A DNA stretch of 64,000 nucleotides, taken from Xanthomonas campestris pv. phormiicola (GTDB lineage Bacteria; Pseudomonadota; Gammaproteobacteria; Xanthomonadales; Xanthomonadaceae). The DNA lies in NCBI GenBank assembly GCA_025666215.1, contig CP102593.1, positions 4,167,001 to 4,231,000 of the forward strand, read 5' to 3'. The position numbers and the translations under genes were made by a program. The notes under the pieces are model-generated. The model did no database searches, was not told the DNA's origin, and saw only the letters and a list, made by a program, of their open reading frames with translations. Positions 26,746 to 35,440 of the stretch are shown here, one piece after another; the first letter of the stretch is position 1, and each line of letters opens with the position of its first letter.

Positions 26746-27690
26746 TCAGCGTTCGGCGGGCGCCGGCTCCACCCACTGCGCGAACACCGCGGCGATCCTG
26801 GCATCGGCCACCGGCTTGCCCTGCTGCACCGCCTCGGCCTGCTCGAACAGCGGCATGATCATCGCCATGCCGTCGAGCTTGGTCTTCAGGTGCACGCCCG
26901 GCGGCTTGCCGAGGAAGGCGTCCCAGTGCGCGCGCACCTTGGCCCAGTAGCCCTGCGTCGCCTTCCAGTAGGCGTAGGCCGGCCTGAAGTCGACCTCATC
27001 GGTCTTGACGTAGTCGTTGAAGCCGAATTCGCGCGCGATCGGCTGCTGGCTGCCGTCGGGCTTGCGCAGCACCTTGGTGTTGAACTGCTCGTGGGTCCAG
27101 CCGGCCGGAGTCAGCGTGTGCCGGTTGATCACCGCCAGCGCGTTGTAGTCGCTGCGCTTGGTGTATTCGCGGCGCGGCAACGGGCGCCAGCTCAGGTCGC
27201 TGGTCCAGGTCGGATGGCCGTCGGCGTAGTCCCAGCGGCCGGTGCCGCAGTAGCGCGGCGCATCGCTGACTTCGTACACGCATTGGGTCCAGGCGCCGCG
27301 AGTCGTGGCGGCGGCGAGCGGGCGCACCTGCCAGGTCTGGTCGGCGCTGAATTCGAAGCGCTGCGGCGCTTCGTAGCTCCAGTCCTGGCGCCAGTGCTTG
27401 GTCACGTGGCCGCTCTTCGTATCGACCAGCAGATGCTGCAGCACCACCTTGCGCGGGCTGTCCTCGACCACGATCACCACTTCGTTGGCGCCGCTGCGCA
27501 TCGCCGGCGCGCGCTCGTACCCGGGCTTGAGCAGGACGGTCTCGTCGAAGGCGAAATCCACCATGTACTCGCCCTGCATCGCCAGGATGCTGGTGCGGTC
27601 GCGTTGCGGATCGGCGTCCTGGGCGTGGGCGGGGCCGGTGCCGGCGAGCAGCAGCAGGCACGGGAACATGAGCAGAAGCGGTGATTTCAT
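26746..27690 (-). CDS. DUF6607-like secreted protein of the heme operon
   Basis: The 314-residue product has a clear signal peptide (about 1-23, ending GPAHA) and a Trp/Tyr-rich body: QDWSYEAPQRFEFSADQTW, GTGRWDYADGHPTW and REYTKRSDYNALAVINRHTLTPAGWTHEQFN. Proteins of this type recur next to heme TonB receptors in Xanthomonadaceae and are placed, from memory, in DUF6607. It is the last gene of the putative heme operon, 53 bp after the preceding gene, and is followed by a terminator. A periplasmic role in heme or iron acquisition is inference from context. Confidence 0.8.
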   Translation of the reverse strand: MKSPLLLMFPCLLLLAGTGPAHAQDADPQRDRTSILAMQGEYMVDFAFDETVLLKPGYERAPAMRSGANEVVIVVEDSPRKVVLQHLLVDTKSGHVTKHWRQDWSYEAPQRFEFSADQTWQVRPLAAATTRGAWTQCVYEVSDAPRYCGTGRWDYADGHPTWTSDLSWRPLPRREYTKRSDYNALAVINRHTLTPAGWTHEQFNTKVLRKPDGSQQPIAREFGFNDYVKTDEVDFRPAYAYWKATQGYWAKVRAHWDAFLGKPPGVHLKTKLDGMAMIMPLFEQAEAVQQGKPVADARIAAVFAQWVEPAPAER

Positions 27691-27743
27691 CGTCGTGATC
27701 GGTCGCGGTAGGTGAGTTGAAGAGAGAAGAGAGCGAACCCGCG

Positions 27744-28340
27744 CTACAGGCGCAGCAACGGCCACGGCCGCTCCGGATCGGGGCGCGCGGCAGGCCGTCC
27801 GGCGCGGGCGCAGCAGCACTCGTCGACCAGCACTTCGCCCTCGGCCGCCTCCAGCCGCGCGATGCGCCGGGCGATGCTGGCGCCCAGCGGCGACACGCTG
27901 GCGACGCTGGCCGCCAGTTCGCCGTCGCTGGCATGCAGGCGCAACGCGCGTGCGCGCCAGCTGTCGCCGCTGAGGCGGCCGGCCACGCGCCGCCACAGGC
28001 GTTCGGCGACACCGGCATCGGCGCTGCCGCCGTGGACCGCAGGCAACGCCGACAGCAACGCGTCCCAGGCGACGAAATCGCTGTCCGGCAGCAGGTACAG
28101 GCGCCAGCAGCAGCGTTCCTGGCGATCGTAGAAACACAGGCTTTCGAGCAGTCCGTCGCTGTCCACGCCGAGCTGCGCGCCGACGCGCAGCGCATGGTTC
28201 CAGCCCATCAGCTCGGTGCCCAGCTGCGCGCGGTACAGGCATAGCACGGTACCCAGCGCCGCCAGCTGCGCCGGGCGCGGCAGCGGCGCGGATGCGGCGA
28301 TCCGGGTCGCGTCGGTGGTCGCTGGCGCCGCCTTGCCCAT
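27744..28340 (-). CDS. Heme-locus cytoplasmic protein (hemin transport protein-like)
   Basis: The 198-residue product has no signal peptide or membrane segment. The N-terminal half shows LAALGTVLCLYRAQLGTELMGWNHALRVGAQLGVDSDGLLESLCFYDRQERCCWRLYLLPDSDF, and a Cys cluster (DECCCARAG) lies near the C-terminus. It starts 7 bp after the receptor stop, so it is part of the heme operon. Xanthomonas copies are often labelled hemin transport protein without experiment. It could be a cytosolic heme carrier or a redox-active accessory protein; the biochemical role is not known. Confidence 0.75.
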   Translation of the reverse strand: MGKAAPATTDATRIAASAPLPRPAQLAALGTVLCLYRAQLGTELMGWNHALRVGAQLGVDSDGLLESLCFYDRQERCCWRLYLLPDSDFVAWDALLSALPAVHGGSADAGVAERLWRRVAGRLSGDSWRARALRLHASDGELAASVASVSPLGASIARRIARLEAAEGEVLVDECCCARAGRPAARPDPERPWPLLRL

Positions 28341-28346
28341 GCGCCG

Positions 28347-30572
28347 CTACCAGTCCAGCGCCAGGCTGACCGAGACGTTGCGTCCGGCGCCGGTGTAGCG
28401 GTCCAGCACCGCGCTGCTGGCCAGGGTCGCGCTGGGCAGGGTGTTCCAGTCGATGTAGCGGCGATCGGCCAGGTTGAACACGCCGACGTTGAGCTTGGCG
28501 CCGGGCGTGAAGTTCCAGTGCGCGAGCAGATCCAGCGTCGCGTAGCCGGACGGCGTGTAGTACGTCGCCGACGCCGGGCGTTTCTGCTTGGCCACGAAGC
28601 TGCCGACCAGTTGCGCGCCCCAGCTCTGGCGATCGTAGGCCAGGCCGAGCACGCCGCGCAGCGGATCGATCGAGTTCAGCGGCGTGGCGTCGGTCTTGTT
28701 GTCGCCGCGCGCATAGGCGGCGCTGGAATGCAGCGACCAGCCGTCCCAGCGCGCGGACAGCGCGCCGAAATCGACGCCGGCCTTGGCCTCCACGCCCTTG
28801 ATCACCACGTGATCGACGTTGCGCGACTGGTACAGCATCAGGCCGTCGGCGTTGTAGCCGACGAAGCTGTAGGACTCGATGAAGTCGCGGTAGTCGTTGT
28901 AGTAGCCGCTCAGCCCGAAATAGCCCGCCGTGGCGGTGTAGCGCAGGCCCAGTTCGGCGCCCTTGCTGGTCTCCGGTTTCAGGTCCGGATTGGCGATGGC
29001 GGTGTAGCCGAACTGCAGATTGGTGAAGCCGATGTTGACGTCGTTGTACGGCGGCGCGCGGAAACCGTGCGCGTAGTTGGCGTACAGCGACCAGGCGTCG
29101 TCGATGCGCCAGATCGCGCCGAGCTTGGGCGAGACGTTGCTGTCGGTGACCTTCTCCGCGGCCACGCCGGGGTTGTCGGCGGCGAAGATCGCATCGACCT
29201 GCGGCGACAGCCGGTAGTAGTCCACGCGCAGGCCCGGGATCAGGCTGAAGCGGCCGTCGGCCAGGCGCATCTCGTCCTGCAGGTAGGCGCCGGCCTTGGT
29301 GGTCTCGGTGACCGGGAAATCGCGCACCGGGAACGTCTCCACGCCCACCGTCTTGCTGATCGCGCCGGTGGTCAGGTTCTGCGCGTAGCCGTCGCGCTTT
29401 TCGTGGGTGTCGCTCCACGACAGGTCGATGCCGTAGCTGACCTCGTGGACCACGCGGCCCTGGTCCACCTGCTTGTGCAGGTTGGCCTGCAGCCCGTACA
29501 GGCGCTGGTCGAAGTCGTGCTCCATGTGCCGCAGGGTGTTGTTGCTGCGGCGCTCGTCGGTGCGCTGCAGGCTTTCGCTGTCCTGCCGGTACAGCTGCCA
29601 CTGCAGGTCGTCGGCGAGCAGCGTGTCGAGCTGGTCCACTTCGTGGGCCAGCGACACGCGGGCGCGGGTCTGATGGTCGCGGCCGCGCTGCGACAGGATG
29701 CTGGAGGTGACGTTGCTCAGCGCATCGATGCTGGAGTAGTCCTCGTTGCCTTCCACGGTCAGCTTGAAGCGCTGGTTCGCGCTCGGCGCGTAGACCAGCT
29801 TGCTGAGCAGGCTGCGGCCGTCGTTGCTGAGCGGATTGGGCGCGGTGCGCGCCGCGCCGGTGCTGCGGTTGTCGCCCTGGGTCTCGCTTTCCTGGCCCTG
29901 GCGGTGGCTGACCGCGGCCATGCCGCTCCAGCGCTCGCCGCCGAACGCGACCAGCGCGCCGGCGAACAGGCCGTCCCATTCGCTTTCGTAGCCGAACTTC
30001 AGGCCCACGTAGCTGGTCTTGCCCGGCGCCAGATAGTCGGCCGGATCCTTGGTCACGTAGGCGACCACGCCGCCGAGCGCATCGGAGCCGTACAGCGAGC
30101 TGGCCGGGCCGCGCACGATCTCGACCCGCTTGAGCGTTTCCATGTCGACGAAGTTGCGGTTGGCGTTGAGATAGCTGCCGAAGCTGAAGGTGTCCGCGAC
30201 CGGGATGCCGTCGGTCTGGATCAGCACGCGGTTGCCGTCCAGGCCGCGGATGCGGATGCCGCCGATGCCGCTGAAGCGGCCGCTGTTGCCGGTGACCGAG
30301 ACGCCGGGGCTGTAGCGCAGCAGGTCCTTCAGGTCGTACACCAGCTCCTGGTCCATCTGCTCGCGATCGATCACATCGACGCTGCTGGGCACCTCGACGA
30401 TGGCGCGCTGGGTGCGCGTGGCGGTGACCTGCAGGCGGTCGAAGTCGCGCGGCGTGGCGGAACTGGTTGCATCGACGGCATCGGTGGCGTCGACGGGAGC
30501 GGCATGCGCGCAGGCGGCCAGGGCCAGCCACAGCGCGCCGGTGAGCGGAGCGGTACGGATCATGGAAGTCAT
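28347..30572 (-). CDS. TonB-dependent heme/hemoglobin-type outer-membrane receptor
   Basis: The 741-residue product has a signal peptide (about 1-25 from the ATG at 30572; ATG at 30563 is equally possible) and a plug domain (about 45-165) with DLLRYSPGVSV, GGIRIRGLDGNRVLIQTDGIP and VEIVRGPASSLYGSDALGGVVAY. A 22-strand barrel follows, ending in the aromatic LDW. The barrel motif NYAHGFRAPPYNDVN is typical of heme/hemoglobin receptors of the HmuR/PhuR class. It follows hemP and precedes two accessory genes. Expression is probably iron-repressed via the Fur-like site at 30970-30984. Confidence 0.94.
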   Translation of the reverse strand: MTSMIRTAPLTGALWLALAACAHAAPVDATDAVDATSSATPRDFDRLQVTATRTQRAIVEVPSSVDVIDREQMDQELVYDLKDLLRYSPGVSVTGNSGRFSGIGGIRIRGLDGNRVLIQTDGIPVADTFSFGSYLNANRNFVDMETLKRVEIVRGPASSLYGSDALGGVVAYVTKDPADYLAPGKTSYVGLKFGYESEWDGLFAGALVAFGGERWSGMAAVSHRQGQESETQGDNRSTGAARTAPNPLSNDGRSLLSKLVYAPSANQRFKLTVEGNEDYSSIDALSNVTSSILSQRGRDHQTRARVSLAHEVDQLDTLLADDLQWQLYRQDSESLQRTDERRSNNTLRHMEHDFDQRLYGLQANLHKQVDQGRVVHEVSYGIDLSWSDTHEKRDGYAQNLTTGAISKTVGVETFPVRDFPVTETTKAGAYLQDEMRLADGRFSLIPGLRVDYYRLSPQVDAIFAADNPGVAAEKVTDSNVSPKLGAIWRIDDAWSLYANYAHGFRAPPYNDVNIGFTNLQFGYTAIANPDLKPETSKGAELGLRYTATAGYFGLSGYYNDYRDFIESYSFVGYNADGLMLYQSRNVDHVVIKGVEAKAGVDFGALSARWDGWSLHSSAAYARGDNKTDATPLNSIDPLRGVLGLAYDRQSWGAQLVGSFVAKQKRPASATYYTPSGYATLDLLAHWNFTPGAKLNVGVFNLADRRYIDWNTLPSATLASSAVLDRYTGAGRNVSVSLALDW

Positions 30573-30736
30573 CGGTGGGTCGCGAAAGATCCCGGCCACG
30601 CCGGCACGCAGGCCGGCGCAGGGGCCGAGGAGAGAAACGGTCGCGACTGCGGGCGGCCGCGGCGGACCCATCGGGTCCGGCCAGGTGGCGGCAGTGTCGA
30701 GCGGGTGGTCCGGCGGCGCGCGGCGCGCCGCACGGC

Positions 30737-30937
30737 TTACTTGGTCAGGATCAGCTTGTCGTTGCTGGTATGGCGCAGGCGATAGACGCGGTCGCCGTGC
30801 TGGATCAGCACTTCGCGGCGCCCTTTCAGCAGCGCTTCGCTGCTGATCGTCTCTTCCACCGGGACCGCGCGCGGCAGCGCACGCTCGCGCAGGCTCAGGG
30901 TTTCGGGGTGACGCAACAGGACGGGTTGAGCGGTCAT
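30737..30937 (-). CDS. hemP: Hemin uptake protein HemP
   Basis: The 66-residue product carries the HemP family core ISSEALLKGRREVLIQHGDRVYRLRHTSNDKLILTK. HemP/HmuP proteins are small factors needed for full expression of heme receptor genes in several proteobacteria. It is the first gene of the heme operon, and the receptor gene starts about 165 bp downstream. The promoter with an overlapping Fur-box-like sequence lies 32-59 bp before the ATG. Confidence 0.93.
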   Translation of the reverse strand: MTAQPVLLRHPETLSLRERALPRAVPVEETISSEALLKGRREVLIQHGDRVYRLRHTSNDKLILTK

Positions 30938-30968
30938 GGTCGGGCTCCGTACACAGGGGTCGATGAAG

Positions 30969-30996
30969 ATGATAATGATTCTCGATAATTAAACAA
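30969..30996 (-). promoter_or_regulatory. hemP promoter with overlapping Fur-box-like site
   Basis: On the minus strand, TTGTTT (30996-30991) and TATCAT (30974-30969) form a -35/-10 pair with a 16-nt spacer. The sequence TGATAATGATTCTCG (plus, 30970-30984) matches 12 of 14 defined bases of the 7-1-7 Fur consensus TGATAATnATTATCA and covers the -10 element. The surrounding 30960-31075 is markedly AT-rich. Iron-dependent repression by Fur is therefore likely. Confidence 0.75.
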
Positions 30997-31125
30997 GAGC
31001 CGTTCTCGTTTATAGAGATTCAAGATACGAATCGAAATTCGATCTTCGACAGCTTTTAAGAATCGACTATCGCCCAGTCCCCGCGGAGCGCGCTCCCTAG
31101 ACCGTGAACCTGAGGCGAGGCGCGC

Positions 31126-32097
31126 TCAGGCCACCGCCGCCTCGACCTGCGCCCACCATGCCGGGTCTTCGCGCGTGGCCAGCGGCAGCGCGTCGAAGTT
31201 CTCGAGCAACTGCGCGACGCGGCTGGCGCCGAGGATCACCGTGGACACGTGCGGATTGCGCAGGCACCAGGCGATCGCCAGCGCCGCCGGCGCCACGCCT
31301 TCGGCGGCCGCCAGCGCGGTGAAACGGCGTGCGCGCTGCACGCGGCGCTGCGCGGGCGGCCCGATCACTTCGTCGTGCAGCCAGGCGTTGCCGGCCTGGC
31401 CCAGGCGCGAGGCCGGGTCGATGCCGTCGTTGTACTTGCCGGTCAGCAGGCCCGAGGCCAGCGGCGACCAGATCGTGGTGCCCAGGCCGAGCTCGGCGTA
31501 CAGCGGCGCGTATTCCTGCTCCACGCGCTGGCGGTGCAGCAGGTTGTACTGCGGCTGCTCCATCGACGGCCCCTGCAGGCCGAGCGCCTGCGCCACCTGC
31601 GCCGCTTCGCGGATGCGTTCGGCCGGCCATTCGGAGGTGCCCCAGTACAGCACCTTGCCCTGCCGCACCAGCGCGTCCATCGCGCGCACGGTTTCCTCCA
31701 CCGGCGTGTCGGCGTCGGGACGATGGCAGTAGTACAGGTCCAGATACTCCACGCGCAGCCGCTTCAGCGCGGCATGGCAGGCGTCGGTGACGTGCTTGCG
31801 CGAGAGCCCGCGCTGGGTCGGGCGCGGTGCGTCGACCGCACCGAAGTACACCTTGCTGGACACGCAATAGCCGTCGCGCGGCAGCCGCAGGTCGGCGATC
31901 ACATCGCCCATCACCTGCTCGGCGCGGCCCTGCGCGTAGACCTCGGCATTGTCGAAGAAGTTGACCCCGTGGTCCCACGCGGCGGCGATCAGGTTGCGCG
32001 CTTCGTCGCGGCCGATCTGTCCGCCGAAGGTGATCCAGGCGCCGAACGACAGCGCCGACAGCTGCAGCCCGGTGGCGCCAAGGCGACGGTAATGCAT
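31126..32097 (-). CDS. Aldo/keto reductase (voltage-gated K-channel beta-subunit type)
   Basis: The 323-residue NADPH-dependent oxidoreductase has the catalytic tetrad Asp49 (FFDNAEVY), Tyr54, Lys82 (VSSKVYF) and His125 (YYCHRPD). The C-terminal cofactor motif is VILGASRVAQLLEN. It resembles the YghZ/Kv-beta subgroup that reduces methylglyoxal and other aldehydes. Its neighbours give no pathway; the preceding heme operon and the divergent nupC appear unrelated. Confidence 0.94.
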   Translation of the reverse strand: MHYRRLGATGLQLSALSFGAWITFGGQIGRDEARNLIAAAWDHGVNFFDNAEVYAQGRAEQVMGDVIADLRLPRDGYCVSSKVYFGAVDAPRPTQRGLSRKHVTDACHAALKRLRVEYLDLYYCHRPDADTPVEETVRAMDALVRQGKVLYWGTSEWPAERIREAAQVAQALGLQGPSMEQPQYNLLHRQRVEQEYAPLYAELGLGTTIWSPLASGLLTGKYNDGIDPASRLGQAGNAWLHDEVIGPPAQRRVQRARRFTALAAAEGVAPAALAIAWCLRNPHVSTVILGASRVAQLLENFDALPLATREDPAWWAQVEAAVA

Positions 32098-32297
32098 GCG
32101 AATTCCTCCTGCTGGGCGAGCCGGCGAAGGTGGCCGGCGGGCGGCCGCACAGTGTAGCGAGGCCGCCGGCATGCGCCCGCAATCGGCGCACTGTCTGGAT
32201 CGCATGGGATTTTCGGCGCTGAACGGGGTTTGCCTTGCCGCCCGTCACCCCCTGCACTACGCTCCCTCTCTTTGGTCCGGCGATCCAGGGGAAGCAG

Positions 32298-33596
32298 ATG
32301 GTCGAGGGTTTGGGGAGGATCGGCTTCGGCCTGTTCGGGTTGGCGGTGTTGATCGGGATCACCTGGCTGTGCTCGAACAACAAGCGCGCCGTGGATTGGA
32401 AGCTGGTCGCGACCGGCCTGATCCTGCAGATCGGCTTCGCCTCGCTGGTGCTGCTGGTGCCCGGCGGACGCCAGGTCTTCGACTGGCTGGGGCAGCTGTT
32501 CGTGAAGGTGCTGAGCTTCGTCAACGAAGGTTCCGGCTTCATCTTCGGCAGCCTGATGGACACCAAGACCTACGGCTTCATCTTCGCCTTCCAGGTGCTG
32601 CCGACGATCATCTTCTTCTCCGCGCTGATGGGCGTGCTCTACCACCTGGGGGTGATGCAGGCGGTGGTGCGGGTGATGGCCTGGGCGATCACCAAGGTGA
32701 TGCGCGTGTCCGGCGCGGAGACCACCAGCGTCTGCGCCAGCGTGTTCATCGGCCAGACCGAGGCGCCGCTGACGGTGCGCCCGTACATCCCGAAGATGAC
32801 CGAGTCCGAGCTGCTGACGATGATGATCGGCGGCATGGCGCACATCGCCGGCGGCGTGCTGGCCGCCTACGTGGGCATGCTCGGCGGCACCGACCCGGCG
32901 GAACAGGCGTTCTACGCCAAGCACCTGCTGGCGGCGAGCATCATGGCCGCGCCGGCCACGCTGGTGGTGGCCAAGCTGCTGATTCCGGAAACCGGCACGC
33001 CGCTGACCCGCGGCACGGTCAAGATGGAAGTGGAGAAGACCACCAGCAACATCATCGACGCCGCCGCCGCCGGTGCCGGCGACGGCCTGCGCCTGGCGCT
33101 GAACATCGGCGCGATGCTGCTGGCCTTCATCGCCCTGATCGCGCTGGTCAACGCGCCGCTGACCTGGATCGGCGACGTCACCGGCCTGGCCGCGGCGATC
33201 GGCCGCCCGACCAACCTGTCGACCATCTTCGGCTATGTACTGGCGCCGATCGCCTGGGTGATCGGCACGCCGTGGGCGGATGCGACCACGGTCGGCTCGC
33301 TGATCGGGCAGAAGGTCGTGATCAACGAATTCGTCGCCTACAGCGAGCTGGCGCAGATCGTCAAAGGCCAGGTCCCGGGCATGAGCCTGAGCAGCGAAGG
33401 CCGGCTGATCGCCACCTACGCGCTGTGCGGCTTCGCCAACTTCAGCTCGATCGCGATCCAGATCGGCGGCATCGGCGGCCTGGCCCCCGAGCGCCGCCAC
33501 GACCTGGCGCGGTTCGGCCTGCGCGCGGTGCTGGGCGGCTCGATCGCCACCTTCATGACCGCCACCATCGCCGGCGTGCTGTCGCACTTCGGCTGA
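32298..33596 (+). CDS. nupC: Concentrative nucleoside transporter (NupC family)
   Basis: The 432-residue CNT transporter has about ten membrane segments. The family motif GQTEAPLTVRPYIPKMTESEL is present, as are the re-entrant loops and the late VGSLIGQKVVINEFVAYSEL and FANFSSIAIQIGGIGGLAPERR segments. It imports nucleosides with protons or sodium. GGGGAAG lies 4-6 nt before the ATG at 32298; a longer start is unsupported. It is followed after 40 bp by a ribokinase, forming a nucleoside/ribose salvage pair. Confidence 0.96.
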   Translation: MVEGLGRIGFGLFGLAVLIGITWLCSNNKRAVDWKLVATGLILQIGFASLVLLVPGGRQVFDWLGQLFVKVLSFVNEGSGFIFGSLMDTKTYGFIFAFQVLPTIIFFSALMGVLYHLGVMQAVVRVMAWAITKVMRVSGAETTSVCASVFIGQTEAPLTVRPYIPKMTESELLTMMIGGMAHIAGGVLAAYVGMLGGTDPAEQAFYAKHLLAASIMAAPATLVVAKLLIPETGTPLTRGTVKMEVEKTTSNIIDAAAAGAGDGLRLALNIGAMLLAFIALIALVNAPLTWIGDVTGLAAAIGRPTNLSTIFGYVLAPIAWVIGTPWADATTVGSLIGQKVVINEFVAYSELAQIVKGQVPGMSLSSEGRLIATYALCGFANFSSIAIQIGGIGGLAPERRHDLARFGLRAVLGGSIATFMTATIAGVLSHFG

Positions 33597-33636
33597 TGCG
33601 ATTCCCCTTTCCCCAGTCCTTGTTGAGAAGCAGCAC

Positions 33637-34596
33637 ATGCCTATGAGTTCGGTCATCGTCGTCGGTTCGTTCAATGTCGACCACGTCTGGCGCTGCGAGA
33701 CCCTGCCCGCCCCGGGCGCGACCATCGCCGGCCGCTACAGCACCGGCCCCGGCGGCAAGGGCTTCAACCAGGCGGTGGCGGCGGCGCGCGCCGGCGCCCG
33801 CACCACCTTCGTGTGCGCGCTCGGCGACGACGCCGGCGGCGCGATGGCGCGTGCGCTGGCCGCGCAGGACGGCATCGACCTGGCCGCCGAGGCCAGCACC
33901 GAGCCGACCGGCACCGGCGGCATCTACGTCGACGGCCACGGCCGCAACACCATCGTCATCGGCGCCGGCGCCAACGCCGCGCTGAGCCTGGGCTTCGTGC
34001 AGGCGCAACGCGCGCTGCTGGGCTCGGCGCGGGTGCTGCTGGCGCAGCTGGAATCGCCGATCGAGACCATCGAGGCGACCCTGGCGCTGGCGCGCGAGAC
34101 CGGCCTGACCACGGTGCTCAACGCGGCGCCGGCCAATGCGCAGACCAGCATCGGCCTGCTCAAGCTGGCCGACGTGCTGACCCCGAACGAGACCGAGTTC
34201 GCCGCGCTGCTGGCGCGCCACGTCGGCGAGCGCGTGGATGCCGACGACGTCGCCGCCACCGATGGCGGCAGCCTGCACGCGCTGTGCCGCAAGCTGCTGC
34301 CCGGCGGCACCGTGGTGGTGACGCTGGGTTCGGTCGGCGCGTTCATCTCGCACCCCGAAGAGCGCCAGCGCGGCGATGTGCAGCCGTACTACCGGATCGG
34401 CGCCGAGGCGGCGCACACCGTGGACACCACCGGCGCCGGCGATGCGTTCAACGGCGCGCTGGCGGCCTCGCTGGCGCAATCGCCGAACGCCGGCTTCGCC
34501 ACCCATGTGCGCTTCGCCAACCACTACGCGGCGCGTTCGACCGAGGCCGAGGGCGCGGCCGCGTCGATGCCGCGGCTGGTGCCGGACGCCGGCTGA
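33637..34596 (+). CDS. rbsK: Ribokinase-like PfkB-family sugar kinase
   Basis: The 319-residue PfkB kinase has the N-terminal VVGSFNVDHVWRCETLPAPGATI and GGKGFNQAVAAARAGA (substrate clasp), NETEF, and the catalytic DTTGAGDAFNGAL with Asp269 and the anion hole. Ribokinase phosphorylates ribose at O5. Here ribose would come from nucleosides taken up by the adjacent NupC after hydrolysis. Specificity for ribose over a nucleoside or other sugar is inferred from sequence resemblance and context. Confidence 0.88.
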   Translation: MPMSSVIVVGSFNVDHVWRCETLPAPGATIAGRYSTGPGGKGFNQAVAAARAGARTTFVCALGDDAGGAMARALAAQDGIDLAAEASTEPTGTGGIYVDGHGRNTIVIGAGANAALSLGFVQAQRALLGSARVLLAQLESPIETIEATLALARETGLTTVLNAAPANAQTSIGLLKLADVLTPNETEFAALLARHVGERVDADDVAATDGGSLHALCRKLLPGGTVVVTLGSVGAFISHPEERQRGDVQPYYRIGAEAAHTVDTTGAGDAFNGALAASLAQSPNAGFATHVRFANHYAARSTEAEGAAASMPRLVPDAG

Positions 34597-34651
34597 GCCG
34601 TCCGCGCCGCTGGCGGCATCCGTTCCCGTGCACCCAGACCGCCGACCCACC

Positions 34652-34670
34652 GCCCGGCGCCGCGCCGGGC
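34652..34670. terminator. GC-rich hairpin after the ribokinase gene
   Basis: GCCCGGCG (34652-34659) pairs with CGCCGGGC (34663-34670) around a 3-nt loop, between rbsK and the next gene. No T-tract follows, so termination is uncertain; it may separate the two genes or attenuate read-through. Confidence 0.4.
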
Positions 34671-34694
34671 CTGCATCCCGACAAGGAGTTTCCG

Positions 34695-35300
34695 ATGCCG
34701 CGTTTTTCCGCCATCTCGTTCGGCGCGCTGTGCGCGCTGCTTGCCCCGCTATCCGCCCTCGCCGCGCAGCGCTGCGACTGGAACAGCGCTGCCGCCGATG
34801 CCGACCGCGCCGCGGTGACCGTCTCCGCCGACAGCCTGCAACAGGCGATCGCGGCGCACTACGACGATGCCGACCAGGAAGACGGCGCGGCCCTGGCGCG
34901 CACGCTGCTGCAGCGCGCGCAGTCGCCGCAGCTGCCGGGCAAGCTGGAAGGCCGCTGGAAGGTGCGCTCGATCCAGGTCGACCAGCGCTTCGCCTATGCC
35001 TACCCCTACTTCAAGGCCGAGATCGCGCGCGATCCCTGCGGCTATCGCCTGAGCAAGACCAGCGGCTCGCAGCGCCGCAGCGGCACGCTGTATCCGCTGG
35101 CCAAGGACAGCCGCGAGTTCGCGTTCCTCGGCGCCAGCACGGTCAACGACGATCCGCAGGGCCACTACGCGCCCGGCAACGTCTCGGACGGCACCCATGG
35201 CAACAGCGTCGGGCGCCTGGTGGCGCTGGGCCCCGACGAACTGCTGCTGATCCTGGACGGCAACGCCAAGGGCTTCGAGCTGTACCAGCTGATCCGCTGA
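34695..35300 (+). CDS. Secreted DUF4893-like protein
   Basis: The 201-residue product has a signal peptide (about 1-23, ending SALA) and two Cys, Cys27 just after cleavage (AQRCDWN) and one in IARDPCGYRLSK, possibly disulfide-bonded. The motif LEGRWKVRSIQ and the closing LVALGPDELLLILDGNAKGFELYQLIR resemble DUF4893 proteins from memory. AAGGAG lies 9 nt before the ATG. No function is known, and the neighbours on either side are unrelated housekeeping genes. Confidence 0.82.
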   Translation: MPRFSAISFGALCALLAPLSALAAQRCDWNSAAADADRAAVTVSADSLQQAIAAHYDDADQEDGAALARTLLQRAQSPQLPGKLEGRWKVRSIQVDQRFAYAYPYFKAEIARDPCGYRLSKTSGSQRRSGTLYPLAKDSREFAFLGASTVNDDPQGHYAPGNVSDGTHGNSVGRLVALGPDELLLILDGNAKGFELYQLIR

Positions 35301-35440
35301 ATCGGCGACCTGCGGCCAGGGCGCGTGCACGCGATCCGTCGGCGCGCGCTTGGGGGTATCACAGCCAGGTCGCCGCGCTTGCCGCCGCCAACATGGCTGT
35401 CCGAGTTGGCAGCGGCGGCGGCGGCGGCGACAATGGCCGC

